Shown here: in pieces, positions 8,333 through 17,685 of the stretch
Numbering within the stretch: position 1 is the first letter of the stretch
How the letters are laid out: every line of letters starts with the position of its first letter
DNA from: Planctomycetota bacterium
Lineage (GTDB): Bacteria; Planctomycetota; UBA1135
Reading direction: 5' to 3'
Assembly: GCA_021776795.1 (NCBI GenBank)
Contig: JAJFFC010000017.1
Coordinates: 185,287 to 249,286 of the forward strand
DNA: 64,000 nucleotides
Program-made: the position numbers and the translations under genes
Notes under the pieces: generated by a model
The model's input: the letters and a program-made list of their open reading frames with translations, nothing else
What the model was told of the DNA's origin: nothing
Database searches by the model: none

Positions 8333-8369
8333 AAACCCCGGTAGCCCTCGCAGGCTACCGGGGTTTCTT
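8333..8369. terminator. Intrinsic terminator of rpsT, probably bidirectional
   Basis: A 14-bp perfect stem (AAACCCCGGTAGCC with its complement) around a CTCGCA loop, followed by TTTCTTC on the plus strand. It lies between the converging rpsT and cytochrome genes and can serve both. Confidence 0.9.
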
Positions 8370-8380
8370 CATGCCCGCAT

Positions 8381-8881
8381 TTAAGGACGGTAGGAGCGAA
8401 CGATGTCGAGCAGCGCTTGGGCGAGTTCGGGATCGTCCTTGGCGCCAGGTGCGGCCACCATCAAGGGGCTCTTGCCGGCAGCGGCGCCGCCTTCACGAAT
8501 GACTAGCAAAAGGTCCTCGTCGCTGCGGTCATCCTGCCAAGCGTTGTCCGCAAAACTAGCGGGCTTCGGATCCATGAGTGGAGTCACTGCTGGGCCATCG
8601 CCTTTGCCTTCGGAGCCGTGGCAGGTGGTGCAGAAGCTAGAGAACAACTGCTGTGCAGCTGCAGCTTTGGCTTCCGAAACCACGACGCCAGCCTTCTCCA
8701 TGGCCTGGTCGACTTTGCTGCCGGCCTTGGCCTTGGAGGCTTCATCGACATTATCCTGGACTCCGGAAGCTTGCTCCTGGGTGTTGTCGGTTTCGGCAGG
8801 CTTCTCGCTTCCGCCACAAGATGCCATGAGGAAGGCGGCCAACACAGCTGCGGCCAGTGAACAAGGAAGGGTGCACTTCAT
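8381..8881 (-). CDS. Cytochrome c lipoprotein
   Basis: 166 residues. A signal peptide ends in the lipobox LMASC (Cys22), so the protein should be lipid-anchored in the periplasm. Residues 25-80 are an acidic, Ala/Gln-rich linker. A single heme-binding motif CTTCH is at 84-88, followed by GSEGKGDGPAV, DPKPASF and a likely Met ligand in SPLMVAA, the layout of a small class I cytochrome c. It probably carries electrons between membrane complexes, but no partner gene is adjacent. Convergent with rpsT. Confidence 0.9.
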   Translation of the reverse strand: MKCTLPCSLAAAVLAAFLMASCGGSEKPAETDNTQEQASGVQDNVDEASKAKAGSKVDQAMEKAGVVVSEAKAAAAQQLFSSFCTTCHGSEGKGDGPAVTPLMDPKPASFADNAWQDDRSDEDLLLVIREGGAAAGKSPLMVAAPGAKDDPELAQALLDIVRSYRP

Positions 8882-8928
8882 GATGGTCTAGGGTAGCGCG
8901 AGGACAGCGAGGTTCCTGCAAACCAAGG

Positions 8929-8963
8929 AAAAAGCCCGGGAGAATCGTAAGATTCTCCCAGGC
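8929..8963 (-). terminator. Intrinsic terminator of the secreted protein gene at 8992
   Basis: On the minus strand GGGAGAATC and GATTCTCCC flank a 4-base loop, extended by GCC/GGC, and are followed by TTTTTCC. It is placed 29 bases after the stop codon of the gene ending at 8992. Confidence 0.9.
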
Positions 8964-8991
8964 GAGGAGGAGCAGGGCTCCGTTTGAGGTC

Positions 8992-9777
8992 TTAGAGAGC
9001 CTCGACGTTGGACGCGGCGCAGGAGGTTACGTCGACCGCTTGCAAGAACAAGGTGCCGCAAGCGCCGGCCGGTAAGGTCAGCGACAGGCTCAGGCCACCC
9101 GATGCATCGGAGCCAACGACGGTGCGCAGGGTCGGAGGCGTAACACCAAGAGTCGTTCCAGCGCAGGCACCACTAGCAATGGTGAAGCTACCAGCGCTTG
9201 GGCCAGTGACCAGGGCAATGCCGCCGAAAGGCGTGGCACCAGTGACGGTAAAGGTTACCGAAGGGCAGGTGCCGGTCACGGCGAGGGTCAGACCGCCACC
9301 ACCGTAAGTGCGGAAGGAGTAATCGAAGCTTGGGAAGCTACCGTAGCCGGCGTTGGCGTAAACCTGGCCACCTGCGTATGGGTCGCTGGTGGAGCCGGCG
9401 TAGCACATGCTGAAGGTTGGGCTGAAATCGAGGTAGTAGGTGTTGCCTGGGGTCACGGCAACGGCTGGCCAGAAGAGGTCAGTCCACACACCAGGCGAAA
9501 CCAAACCGGTACCGCTAGCAATCATGGTGCCGCCTTGGCCAGGCAGGCCGCCTTCGTAAAGGCTAATGGTCAGCGTTTCTGCCGAACCCAAGCCGGCGCT
9601 CATAAAGACGCCAGCGCCAGAGCAATCGCTGACGTTAGGAATGAAGGACTGGGCCAAGTCGACTTGACCAAAGCCAGCCATGCACACGGAGGTGTCAGGC
9701 TGATCGACGTCGATTGTTTGCGCAGCAAGGGGGGTTGCCAAAGCGGCAACCACGAGGGGAGCAAGGAAGTGTTTCAT
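8992..9777 (-). CDS. Secreted protein of unknown function with Thr/Gly-rich beta domain
   Basis: 261 residues with a clear signal peptide (MKHFLAPLVVAALATPLAAQ). Residues 20-155 form a lectin-like or jelly-roll-like beta domain (AQSFIPNVSDCSGAGVF, GNTYYLDFSP). Residues 160-261 form a second beta domain with conserved paired cysteines (LAVTGTCPSVTFTVTGATP, SGACAGTTLG, PAGACGTLFLQAVD) of a type I associate with extracellular proteins of planctomycetes. No catalytic residues are evident. It has its own terminator and no operon partner. Confidence 0.8.
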   Translation of the reverse strand: MKHFLAPLVVAALATPLAAQTIDVDQPDTSVCMAGFGQVDLAQSFIPNVSDCSGAGVFMSAGLGSAETLTISLYEGGLPGQGGTMIASGTGLVSPGVWTDLFWPAVAVTPGNTYYLDFSPTFSMCYAGSTSDPYAGGQVYANAGYGSFPSFDYSFRTYGGGGLTLAVTGTCPSVTFTVTGATPFGGIALVTGPSAGSFTIASGACAGTTLGVTPPTLRTVVGSDASGGLSLSLTLPAGACGTLFLQAVDVTSCAASNVEAL

Positions 9778-9850
9778 GAAAGAAGGAGAGAGAGGGGGGC
9801 AAATTGCCTATATCGAGCCTATCAGAGGAATTCGGATATAAAATGGAAAT

Positions 9851-9880
9851 CGTCCGTGAAATCCGCGGATTTCCCGGACG
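9851..9880 (-). terminator. Putative terminator of the downstream toroid protein gene
   Basis: CGTCCG-x-GAAATCC and GGATTTC-x-CGGACG pair around a GC centre with one internal mismatch, 28 bases after the stop at 9908 on the minus strand, followed by ATTTCCATTTTAT. Confidence 0.6.
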
Positions 9881-9907
9881 AAAGCTTCCAGAAACGCCTG
9901 AGGTTGG

Positions 9908-11497
9908 CTAACGAGCGCCAAGCACTTGCGCGTAGCGGTAGTAGACCTCGAGCATGAGGGTGCAGATGGCGGTGGAGTACACGCGCCCGCCTTCTTCGCC
10001 CCACGGGCCGACGGGATCCCAGGAGCCAGTGAGGTTGTCCTTGTCGCCATCGATGGCACGATGCTGACTCGGAATCAGTGCCTTTTCCAAAGCCTTCTTC
10101 CAGCCATTCCAATGCTTGCCACCCCACTGGTTCATGGCAAAGGTGCCGTAGTACCAGTAGTACATGTCAATCGAGCCGTCTTGCTCATCCCACAATGGAG
10201 GCTTCGAAGCAATCAAGTCCGCCGCCTTCTTCATCATGTCGTAGTTTCCATGTTCGCTCCAACGCCTGACTTCCTGGTTATCGGTCATGAAGATCTGCGA
10301 GAGCAAAGCCACTGCAGTGAGTGATTCCGATTTGGAAGCCGGGAACTTGTCGAGGTAATGCGCAGGGCGCGAAGGAGGGGACCCAGGCCCGCCACCGCCT
10401 TCACCCCAGGCATAACCAACGCGACCGGTGTTCTTGTCTTGCATGGTGCCGAACCATTGGTTTGCGCCATCGAAGGCTTGTTGGTTGATCGCCATGTGAT
10501 TGTCCTTGGCGGTCTTCAGCGCGAACACCATCCAACCGGTAATCGAAGTGTCGTTGTCGCCATTCGGCTCCAAGCTATAGCGCCAGGCGCCATAGGGATT
10601 TTGAGCATGGACGATGACCTTCACCGCGCTCTTCATCGTGTCTTTCAAGATGGGGGTTTGCGAGCTGAAGTAATAAGCTTCTCCCATGGCCATCGAGGCA
10701 ATCGCATGGTTGTACAGCGTGGGGTTCCCGACTTCGCCGCCGAACAATCCGCTATCTGCATCTTGCACTTCTTTGAGCCAATGAATGCCTCGAGAAACAT
10801 TCTGGCGATAGTCTCCCTGGTTCAGCGTGTGATTGTTTCCCAAGAAGGCAAGTAGCGCCAAACCGGTCAAGCCAACATCATTCACAGGGTTTCCAGGCCC
10901 GGTGCTTGGAGCGGCAGAGGTGTAAACGTCTTCCAACATGAAGTTGTCCGCATCCCAAAACCCCTCACTGTTTTGGTGGTCGCGCAACCATTCCAGGCCG
11001 GCTTGGACCGCCGCCTCTGATGGTGCACCGCTGCCACCATTTCCAGGCCCTCCTGGGCGGCCGCCATTGCCCCCAGGAGGGCCGCCAATGCCAAGGTCAT
11101 TGTTGGTGAACAAGTTGTCGAATGGAGAGTCTGCATTTTCATTCGGATCGCCATTTTCGACCAAGTCGACCTGAGTATCTGGATTCACCAAAGGAGTTTC
11201 CACTACCTCCGGATCTATCACCGGCTCTGGCTCCACAATGGGATCCACGATTGGGTCATCTTCCACCTCAGGCGGTGGCGGCGGAGGCGCAGCCACCAAC
11301 TGCGGCGGATCGGTCTTGGGCTTCGTGGTCAAGATCATGATCCCCGCGAAGATCAAGCCGAGAACGAAGTGCAAGAAAACGGAAGCAATGACGTAAGGCG
11401 CGCGTTGCAGTTGCTCGCCAAGAACATCGCTAAAGGAATTTTCGTGCTCCCACGGGCGTGGCAGCTCATCAGTGGTTTCGTGTATTGGGTTACTCAT
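9908..11497 (-). CDS. TonB-like anchored alpha/alpha-toroid (squalene-cyclase-like repeat) protein, copy 2
   Basis: 529 residues from ATG 11497 (MSNPIHETTDELP). A cytoplasmic tail of about 40 residues contains RPWEHENSFSDVLGEQLQRAP, then one membrane segment (VIASVFLHFVLGLIFAGIMI), a proline run PPPPPPEVED and an acidic linker to about residue 150, a Gly-rich spacer, then a prenyltransferase/squalene-oxidase-like helical toroid with WLRDHQNSEGFWD, NPYGAWRYS and WDPVGPWGEEGGRVYSTA. The N-terminal design (one anchor plus Pro-rich periplasmic arm) is like TonB. No DxDD cyclase motif was seen, so an enzymatic cyclase role is doubtful. It is a close paralogue of the gene at 11628-13223 and follows that gene's terminator, so it probably has its own promoter. 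Confidence 0.85.
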   Translation of the reverse strand: MSNPIHETTDELPRPWEHENSFSDVLGEQLQRAPYVIASVFLHFVLGLIFAGIMILTTKPKTDPPQLVAAPPPPPPEVEDDPIVDPIVEPEPVIDPEVVETPLVNPDTQVDLVENGDPNENADSPFDNLFTNNDLGIGGPPGGNGGRPGGPGNGGSGAPSEAAVQAGLEWLRDHQNSEGFWDADNFMLEDVYTSAAPSTGPGNPVNDVGLTGLALLAFLGNNHTLNQGDYRQNVSRGIHWLKEVQDADSGLFGGEVGNPTLYNHAIASMAMGEAYYFSSQTPILKDTMKSAVKVIVHAQNPYGAWRYSLEPNGDNDTSITGWMVFALKTAKDNHMAINQQAFDGANQWFGTMQDKNTGRVGYAWGEGGGGPGSPPSRPAHYLDKFPASKSESLTAVALLSQIFMTDNQEVRRWSEHGNYDMMKKAADLIASKPPLWDEQDGSIDMYYWYYGTFAMNQWGGKHWNGWKKALEKALIPSQHRAIDGDKDNLTGSWDPVGPWGEEGGRVYSTAICTLMLEVYYRYAQVLGAR

Positions 11498-11550
11498 GAC
11501 AACAGAAGCAACGAGGGCTTTTCTTGGCGGTTGGAGAGAATCCAAAAACG

Positions 11551-11590
11551 AAAATAAAAAAAGAGAGGAGGTTTTTTGAACCTCCTCTCG
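11551..11590 (-). terminator. Strong intrinsic terminator between the two toroid genes
   Basis: On the minus strand GAGAGGAGGTT and ACCTCCTCTC enclose CAAAAA and are followed by TTTTTTTATTTT. It lies 38 bases after the stop of the first toroid gene and separates the two paralogues into different transcripts. Confidence 0.92.
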
Positions 11591-11627
11591 AGTGGTCGGT
11601 TTACGCCGACGAGTTTGCTTGGTCGTT

Positions 11628-13223
11628 TTAGCGAGCGCCGAGCACCTGTGCGTAGCGGTAGTACACCTCAAGCATCAGAGCGCAGATCGCGGTGGAGTAC
11701 ACGCGACCGCCTTCTTCACCCCAAGGGCCAGCCGGGTCCCAGGAGCCATAGAAGTTGTCTTCCTTGTTTGGCGTATCTTTGCGCTGGTTCGGAAGCAGTG
11801 CGGTTTCAATCGCCTTCTTCCAAGTGTTCCAGTGCTTGCCACCCCACTGGTTGATGGCAAAGGTGCCGTAGTACCAGTAGTACATGTCGATGGAGCCATC
11901 GTCCTCGTCCCACTTCGGTGGCTTGGAAATGATTAGGTCTGCAGCCTTCTTCATCATTTCGTAGTTCGGGTGCTCACTCCACTTCTTGACCTCATTGGTG
12001 TCGGTCATGAAGATCTGCGACAGCAAAGCCACAGCGGTCAGAGACTCCGACTTAGAAGCTGGGAACTTGTCGATGTAGTGCGCAGGTCGCGAGGGAGGCG
12101 AACCAGGTCCACCACCGCCTTCCCCCCAAGCGTAACCAACACGCCCGGTGTTCTTGTCCTGCATGGTGTCAAACCAAGCGCCAGCACCTTCGTAGGCCTG
12201 CTTGTTGATTTGCATCTTGCCGTCTTCGGCAGTCTTCAGTGCGAAGACCATCCAACCCGTAATCGAGGAGTCATTGTCACCGTTTGGCTCGAGGCTATAA
12301 CGCCAAGCACCGTAAGGGTTCTGCGCGTTAATGATGACCTTGACCGAATCCTTCATCGTCCGCTTCAAAAGCGGGGACTTGTTGGAGAAGAAGTACGCCT
12401 CGCCCATGGCCATGGTGGCAATGGAGTGGTTGTACAGAGTGGGGTTACCCACCTCTTCTCCGTACAGGCCGGTGTCGTTGTCTTGTACGTCCTTCAGCCA
12501 GTTAATGCCCTTGGACACCACGTCTTTGTACTTACCCTTAGACAGGGTGTGGTTGTTACCCAAGAAAGCGAGCAAGGCCATGCCAGTGAGACCGACGTCG
12601 TTGACCGCGTTACCAGGACCGGTGCTGGGAGCTTGGTCGGGGTAGACGTCGTAGAGCATGAACTCGTCGGAGTCCCAGAAGCCTTCTGGAGTCTGGTGGT
12701 CTCGCAGCCACTTCAGGGCGTCGAGTACAGCAGCTTCCTGAGGGGTGCCGCCGCGCTTACCGCCACGACCGCCACGGCCACCGGATTTACCACCGGCACC
12801 GCCACCAAGGCCGACATCGTTGTTCCATGCGTCGGAGTCAAAGGCCGCATCGGCATTCATGTCCGGGTCGCCGTCTTCTTCGAGAGTTTCCTGTTCGACG
12901 ACTTCCTCGAGTTCAGTCTCTTGGATGACCGGCTCTTCGACAATCTCTTCGATGATCTCCTCTTCCGGCTCTTCCTCTTCTTCGACGTCGGGCGGCGGGG
13001 GTGGTGGCGCAGCGACGAGCTGAGGTGGATCCGAGGAGTCGCTAGCGGTCAACACCATGATGCCGGCAACGATGAGCATCAGGATGAAGTGCAGGAAGAT
13101 CGAGGCGATTAGATAGGGCGCGCGGCGGAGCTGCTCCGCGAGGACATCGTTAAAGGAGGTTTCATGCTCCCACGGACGTTGCGCGTACTCGTAATCGACG
13201 TAATTAGGCTGGTGCTCAGACAT
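11628..13223 (-). CDS. TonB-like anchored alpha/alpha-toroid (squalene-cyclase-like repeat) protein, copy 1
   Basis: 531 residues from ATG 13223 (MSEHQPNYVDYEYAQRPWEH); a TTG seven codons upstream is also open, but it adds unrelated residues. Domain order is the same as in its neighbour: cytoplasmic tail with RPWEHETSFNDVLAEQLRRAP, a membrane helix (LIASIFLHFILMLIVAGIMVL), a PPPPPPDVEEEEEPEEE arm that is strongly acidic, a Gly/Arg-rich hinge, and a helical toroid domain that is nearly the same along its whole length. The identical RPWEHE...DVLxEQLxRAP tail in both suggests a shared cytoplasmic partner. It may be a periplasmic sensor or transport coupling protein; this is inference. Confidence 0.85.
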   Translation of the reverse strand: MSEHQPNYVDYEYAQRPWEHETSFNDVLAEQLRRAPYLIASIFLHFILMLIVAGIMVLTASDSSDPPQLVAAPPPPPPDVEEEEEPEEEIIEEIVEEPVIQETELEEVVEQETLEEDGDPDMNADAAFDSDAWNNDVGLGGGAGGKSGGRGGRGGKRGGTPQEAAVLDALKWLRDHQTPEGFWDSDEFMLYDVYPDQAPSTGPGNAVNDVGLTGMALLAFLGNNHTLSKGKYKDVVSKGINWLKDVQDNDTGLYGEEVGNPTLYNHSIATMAMGEAYFFSNKSPLLKRTMKDSVKVIINAQNPYGAWRYSLEPNGDNDSSITGWMVFALKTAEDGKMQINKQAYEGAGAWFDTMQDKNTGRVGYAWGEGGGGPGSPPSRPAHYIDKFPASKSESLTAVALLSQIFMTDTNEVKKWSEHPNYEMMKKAADLIISKPPKWDEDDGSIDMYYWYYGTFAINQWGGKHWNTWKKAIETALLPNQRKDTPNKEDNFYGSWDPAGPWGEEGGRVYSTAICALMLEVYYRYAQVLGAR

Positions 13224-13276
13224 GGCAATGGGGACAACGCCCAAACCGGCAGTCGGTTCGAACGGGGTCGGCCATT

Positions 13277-14314
13277 CTACACATCCGCGGAATTTCCGGC
13301 GCCAATCAGGTTTTCGCCGTAGTAGCTGTCCAATTCAGCCTGGAGTTCGGCCAAATTGGGGGCCAACCAGAGAAAAGAAGTGGACCAGATTTCCGCCTCA
13401 GCCTCCTTCAGGGCCTGATTGGCCTTCTCAGATTCTAAATTGTAGGCAATCACGGCCTGAGCTTCGGAGAAGGGGATGCTCCGCGCCTCGAGGCGGTTGT
13501 AGAGCATCGGGAACTGGACGATTTGGGTCGAGGTCTCGTTCAGTTCACCCGGCTGCCCCGGCTCGGCGAAATCGAGAAAATCGGCCCAGTCTTGGCGCAT
13601 GCCATTGACGAGGCCATCGCGGGGAAGGGAGCGGTCCGCGTTTCGCATGGCCTCATCTGGCGTGATGGTGCCGGCTTCCAGCTTGGCAATCATTGCCTTG
13701 GCGCGAATCGCTGGCTTTTCCTCGCCAGTTCTTGGATAGAACTGAAGAATGGCCCATTGCAAGGTCTCTTCCTGCTCGCGGTAGCGGATTTCCTCGTCGT
13801 AAGCCGCGCGAATTTCTCTTGGAGAGGGGGTGATGTCCACCCGTCGTCCGCCTTGCGGCATGGGACTGCGTCCAGTCGCGACCGCGGTGAAGGTTTGCTG
13901 AATCAGGTTTTTGCGCAAGTCCTGGCGAAAGCTCTCAATCGTGGTGTAGCCATCCTTTTCCAAATTGCGCACGAATTGGTCGCGTGAACCGCTTTCGCGC
14001 ACCATCGAGGCAATCCGGTCCTCAATCTCCGGTTCGAGCATGCCCTGATCTAAACCGAGTCGCTTAAAGCCTTCCTCAGCAATGAGACTGCGCATAGCTG
14101 CCACCACTGCATTGGTAAAGACTTGCTCCTCTGGCATCTCTGGAGCGCGAGCCGCCAAGGTGTCCATGTAGGCAGCGAGTTCCGAGATGGTCAGCACTTC
14201 ATCATTGAAGATGATCAGGGTGGCGTCGACCACACCATCGCTGCCGGGCTCTTGGCCAGCTTGCAGGGCGAAAGGAAGGGCGAGACAGAGTGAGGCCAGC
14301 AGCATGATGTTCAT
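13277..14314 (-). CDS. SurA-like periplasmic chaperone (SurA_N-type)
   Basis: 345 residues with a signal peptide (MNIMLLASLCLALPFALQAG). Residues 30-140 match the SurA/PrsA N-terminal helical pattern (LIIFNDEVLTISELAAYMDTL, VVAAMRSLIAEEGFKRLGLD, FRQDLRKNLIQQTF). The middle (PSPREIRAAYDEEIRYREQEE) is typical of such foldases, but the signature of an active parvulin domain is not clear, so it may act only as a chaperone for outer-membrane proteins. The start overlaps the stop of mfd in an ATGA, so translation is coupled to mfd. Confidence 0.7.
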   Translation of the reverse strand: MNIMLLASLCLALPFALQAGQEPGSDGVVDATLIIFNDEVLTISELAAYMDTLAARAPEMPEEQVFTNAVVAAMRSLIAEEGFKRLGLDQGMLEPEIEDRIASMVRESGSRDQFVRNLEKDGYTTIESFRQDLRKNLIQQTFTAVATGRSPMPQGGRRVDITPSPREIRAAYDEEIRYREQEETLQWAILQFYPRTGEEKPAIRAKAMIAKLEAGTITPDEAMRNADRSLPRDGLVNGMRQDWADFLDFAEPGQPGELNETSTQIVQFPMLYNRLEARSIPFSEAQAVIAYNLESEKANQALKEAEAEIWSTSFLWLAPNLAELQAELDSYYGENLIGAGNSADV

Positions 14315-17300
14315 GGGCCACTCGACTTCGAGCGACGCTTAGGTGTGGATTGTCGCCGCTGGCCGGGCAGACGGCAAGCTTGGGCGACTTGAAATACGTA
14401 GGCAAGGATTTCGTCGGCCTTGGCATCGGCCTTGGGCAACATCCATAAAGCCCTACGAGGGTTGAGGATACGAAAATCAATTTGCATATCCTTGGTGGCC
14501 TTGGAGAAGGTTTTTGCCTCACGCAGGGTGCACGCCAGATGGTCGTCTACGCGCTGTAAAGCGTCGAGGCCAAGGGTGCCGAGCCGATGCTTGAGCAGAA
14601 ACAGCCGGGCGAGGTTTTGCAAAACCTTCGGCGGGGGGCCAAAACGGTCCTTCACCGCGACCATCAGGGCATCGATCTCTTCCGGCGCGCGCAACCGGTC
14701 TAGTTCGCGCAGCAACTGCAGTCGCGTTTCCTCGTCGGGGACATACTCCGGCGGCAGCGCGGCTTCGACTCCCAGAGACAAATCGCAGGCCGGAGCGATC
14801 CCGGCATCTTGCACTACGCCGCGGCGCTTGAGTCGGGCCACAGCTTGGGCCAGCAAACGGCGATAGGTTTCGTAGCCCACCGCATTGATGTGCCCGCTTT
14901 GTTCCGAACCCAAAAGGTTGCCGGCGCCGCGAATTTCGAGGTCGCGCAAAGCCAATTGAAAGCCTGCACCTAGATAGTGCATTTCTTCGACCGCCTTCAG
15001 GCGCTTGCGCGCATCTTGCGGCAGCGGTTTGCCGCGCGGAATCAAAAGGTAGCAGTAGCCGCGGCGCTCGGAACGGCCCACGCGCCCGCGCAGCTGGTGC
15101 AGGTCGGCCAAGCCATGGCGCTGCGCCTGATCAATCAAAATGGTGTTGGCGTTAGGGATATCCAAACCACTCTCAATGATCGAGGTCGCGCACAGAATAT
15201 CGGCATCGCCGCGCACGAAGGTGAGCATGGCCTTCTCTAGCTCCGCCGGCTCCATCTGCCCATGCCCGGTCACAATCCGCGCTTCCGGAACCAGCCGATG
15301 TAGCCTCTCGGCCTCGCGATCGAGGGTTTTGACGCGATTGTGCAAGTAAAAGATTTGGCCACCGCGCGCGAGTTCGCGCTTCAAAGCCTCTTGCATCAGG
15401 CTCTTTTCATCGTCGTAGCGAATCTCGGTATGGACTTCCTGGCGGCCGACGGGAGCCGTGGACAAAGAAGTGATGTCACGGATGCCAGCCATCGCCATGT
15501 GCAGCGTGCGCGGCACCGGCGTGGCGGAAAGCGTGAGCACATCGACCTGCGCGCGCTTCTTCTTCAGGGTCTCTTTGTGGCGCACGCCGAAACGCTGTTC
15601 CTCATCGATGATGACCAGACCGAGGTCAGCAAAGGAGACATCGCGCGAAAGCAAACGGTGGGTGCCGACGACCAAATCGACTTTGCCGGCAGCAAGATCA
15701 GCAATGGTTTGCTTGCGCCTCGCAGGCTTGACGAAGCGCGACAGAATCTCGACCTCGACCGGCCAGTCGGCGAAGCGTTGTGATAACGATTGGTAGTGCT
15801 GTTCGGCAAGGACGGTCGTCGGCACCAAAATCGCGACCTGCTTGCCTGCGTGGATGGCGCGGAAGGCGGCGCGTGCGGCGAGTTCAGTCTTGCCGTAACC
15901 AACATCGCCGCAGAGCAGGCGATCCATCGCCCGCGGCAGCGAAAGGTCGGCATGCAGTTCGCGCGTTCCGGTGGCTTGGTCCGGAGTGTCTTCCCACGGG
16001 AAGCTAGCCTCGAAGGCGCGCTGGTCTTCGCCGGCTTCGGGGAAAGCAAAGCCTGGCTGGGCTTGGCGCGCGGCTTGCATGTCGAGCATGTCGGCGGCCA
16101 TGTCCTCGACCGCAGCCGCCACCTTGTCGCGGCGCTTGCTGAAGGAGCCCGACCCCAGCTTGTCGAGCTCTGGGGCGCCGCCTCCTGCACCGATATACCG
16201 TTCCACCAGGTCGACGCGGCTCGCGGGCACACGCAATTCGGCAGAATTGCCGAATTCAAGCAGAATCACATCTTGGTTGCCCTCGCGAGCGGCACGGTCG
16301 AGGCCGCGGAAACGCGCCAGACCATGGATGGCGTGCACCACCAAATCTCCAGGCTTGAGCGCCATCACCGTGTCCAGCTGCTCGGTTTGGTGTTCGCGGC
16401 GCCCACGCGGTTTCGGCCGATGTCGCCCATGACCCGGAACGAACTCGCGGTGATGCAGGACCGTCATGCGCGCTTCGGGCAAACGGAAGCCGCGGTCGAG
16501 GCCGCCCGGACGAATGTCGAGAGCATCGGCCGCTTGGTGTTGGTCTTCCAGAATCTGGCGCAGGCGATCCGATTCGGCATCGGTGGAGCACAGCACCAGG
16601 GCTTGTTCGCCATCGACCGCGCGCTGCGCCAACAGAGTGGAGCCTTCGACCACACCTTGGCAGTATTCCTCTACCGATAGGGTGGTCAGGGTGCCATCGT
16701 TTCCAGGCAGGGTGGCCAGCTCGAGTTGGCCGCGGCTTTCGCACTGCTCTTCCAAACGCTTCAGGGCTCGCACTGCCTCACCCCCATGGAAGCGCAGTTG
16801 TTGGCGGCGCTCATCAATCGCGGCGGGCTCCCAAGCAATCACCTTCATGGCGCCGGGTAAGCGATCTAGCGGGAGCAGTTCCTCGGCGCCAGCGACCTCG
16901 CCCAGCTCTTGGGTAAGGGGCACCAGCACTTCCCGCAAGATATGGCGCGTGCGCTGGGTCGCCAGATCAAACACGCGAATGCTCTCGAGTTCCTCATCGA
17001 AGAACTCCAGGCGCAGCGGTTCGCCCAGGGCCGGCGCGTAAAAGTCCAAGATGTCGCCACGGCGGGAAAACTCACCGGCTGCGGTGATGGCCGGAACGCG
17101 TTCAAAGCCGGCCGCAATCAGGTGCCGCGCGCACTCGTCGGCATCGAGTTGCTGTCCTTCTTTGAGATCTAGGCTCAGCAGCTCGGCATCGCCCTCGGCC
17201 TGGCCTTCGGCGGCGGCGTCGGGAGGAACGGCTTGCACCAAAGCGGCAATGGGAGCCACCAAAAACCCTTTGAAGCCCTCGCGCGCAGCGAGGTGCATGG

Positions 17301-17667
17301 CGTGATGGCGCTCGCGCAACACTTGAGCTTCGGTGCCAAGGCTGCTCTCCCGCGCTGGGAAGGACAAGGCGGCCTGGCCAAAGGCTTCGAGGTCGTCCAT
17401 GGCCAGTGCCGCCGCCTTGGCGTCGGCGACCACGATCAGCATGGGTTGGTCGAGCTCCGCACCTAGAGCCAGGCTCAACAGCGCCTTCGAGGAGCCCCAC
17501 AGTCCGCCCCAATGCAATGAACCCGCGGCCTGATCGCGCCAGCGGGCGGTCAGGTCGTGGAAGGACGGGGTGGCTCGCAGCAGCGCAATCGGCGCCAAAG
17601 GGGTGGCGGGATCCGCCTTCTTTTTCGCCTTTGACCGCGCCCCCGTTGCAGGACCACGCGATGCCAT
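14311..17667 (-). CDS. mfd: Transcription-repair coupling factor Mfd
   Basis: 1,118 residues, near the family norm of about 1,150. Order: UvrB-homology modules in the first 350 residues; CarD-like RNA polymerase-interaction domain (GDLVVHAIHGLARFRGL); SF2 helicase with Walker A in LLCGDVGYGKTELAARAAF, DEEQ box (IIDEEQRFGVRHKE), and TLSATPVPRTLHMA; the TRG region (ATSIIESGLDIPNANTI); and a C-terminal TRCF domain (LLRELDRLRAPEEIDAL). Mfd removes RNA polymerase stalled at DNA lesions and recruits UvrA. It starts 18 bases after the stop of the candidate selenoprotein gene and overlaps the SurA-like gene, so the three form an operon. Confidence 0.97.
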   Translation of the reverse strand: MASRGPATGARSKAKKKADPATPLAPIALLRATPSFHDLTARWRDQAAGSLHWGGLWGSSKALLSLALGAELDQPMLIVVADAKAAALAMDDLEAFGQAALSFPARESSLGTEAQVLRERHHAMHLAAREGFKGFLVAPIAALVQAVPPDAAAEGQAEGDAELLSLDLKEGQQLDADECARHLIAAGFERVPAITAAGEFSRRGDILDFYAPALGEPLRLEFFDEELESIRVFDLATQRTRHILREVLVPLTQELGEVAGAEELLPLDRLPGAMKVIAWEPAAIDERRQQLRFHGGEAVRALKRLEEQCESRGQLELATLPGNDGTLTTLSVEEYCQGVVEGSTLLAQRAVDGEQALVLCSTDAESDRLRQILEDQHQAADALDIRPGGLDRGFRLPEARMTVLHHREFVPGHGRHRPKPRGRREHQTEQLDTVMALKPGDLVVHAIHGLARFRGLDRAAREGNQDVILLEFGNSAELRVPASRVDLVERYIGAGGGAPELDKLGSGSFSKRRDKVAAAVEDMAADMLDMQAARQAQPGFAFPEAGEDQRAFEASFPWEDTPDQATGTRELHADLSLPRAMDRLLCGDVGYGKTELAARAAFRAIHAGKQVAILVPTTVLAEQHYQSLSQRFADWPVEVEILSRFVKPARRKQTIADLAAGKVDLVVGTHRLLSRDVSFADLGLVIIDEEQRFGVRHKETLKKKRAQVDVLTLSATPVPRTLHMAMAGIRDITSLSTAPVGRQEVHTEIRYDDEKSLMQEALKRELARGGQIFYLHNRVKTLDREAERLHRLVPEARIVTGHGQMEPAELEKAMLTFVRGDADILCATSIIESGLDIPNANTILIDQAQRHGLADLHQLRGRVGRSERRGYCYLLIPRGKPLPQDARKRLKAVEEMHYLGAGFQLALRDLEIRGAGNLLGSEQSGHINAVGYETYRRLLAQAVARLKRRGVVQDAGIAPACDLSLGVEAALPPEYVPDEETRLQLLRELDRLRAPEEIDALMVAVKDRFGPPPKVLQNLARLFLLKHRLGTLGLDALQRVDDHLACTLREAKTFSKATKDMQIDFRILNPRRALWMLPKADAKADEILAYVFQVAQACRLPGQRRQSTPKRRSKSSGP

Positions 17668-17685
17668 GGCGCGTAGTTTACGCGA

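Noticed and set aside
11970..13112. 380-codon plus-strand frame opposite the toroid protein
   Set aside because: Antisense mirror of a conserved gene; its paralogue's antisense strand gives a similar but broken frame, as expected from codon bias.
15790..16680. 296-codon plus-strand frame opposite mfd
   Set aside because: Mfd motifs are continuous on the minus strand; this frame is a by-product of high GC.
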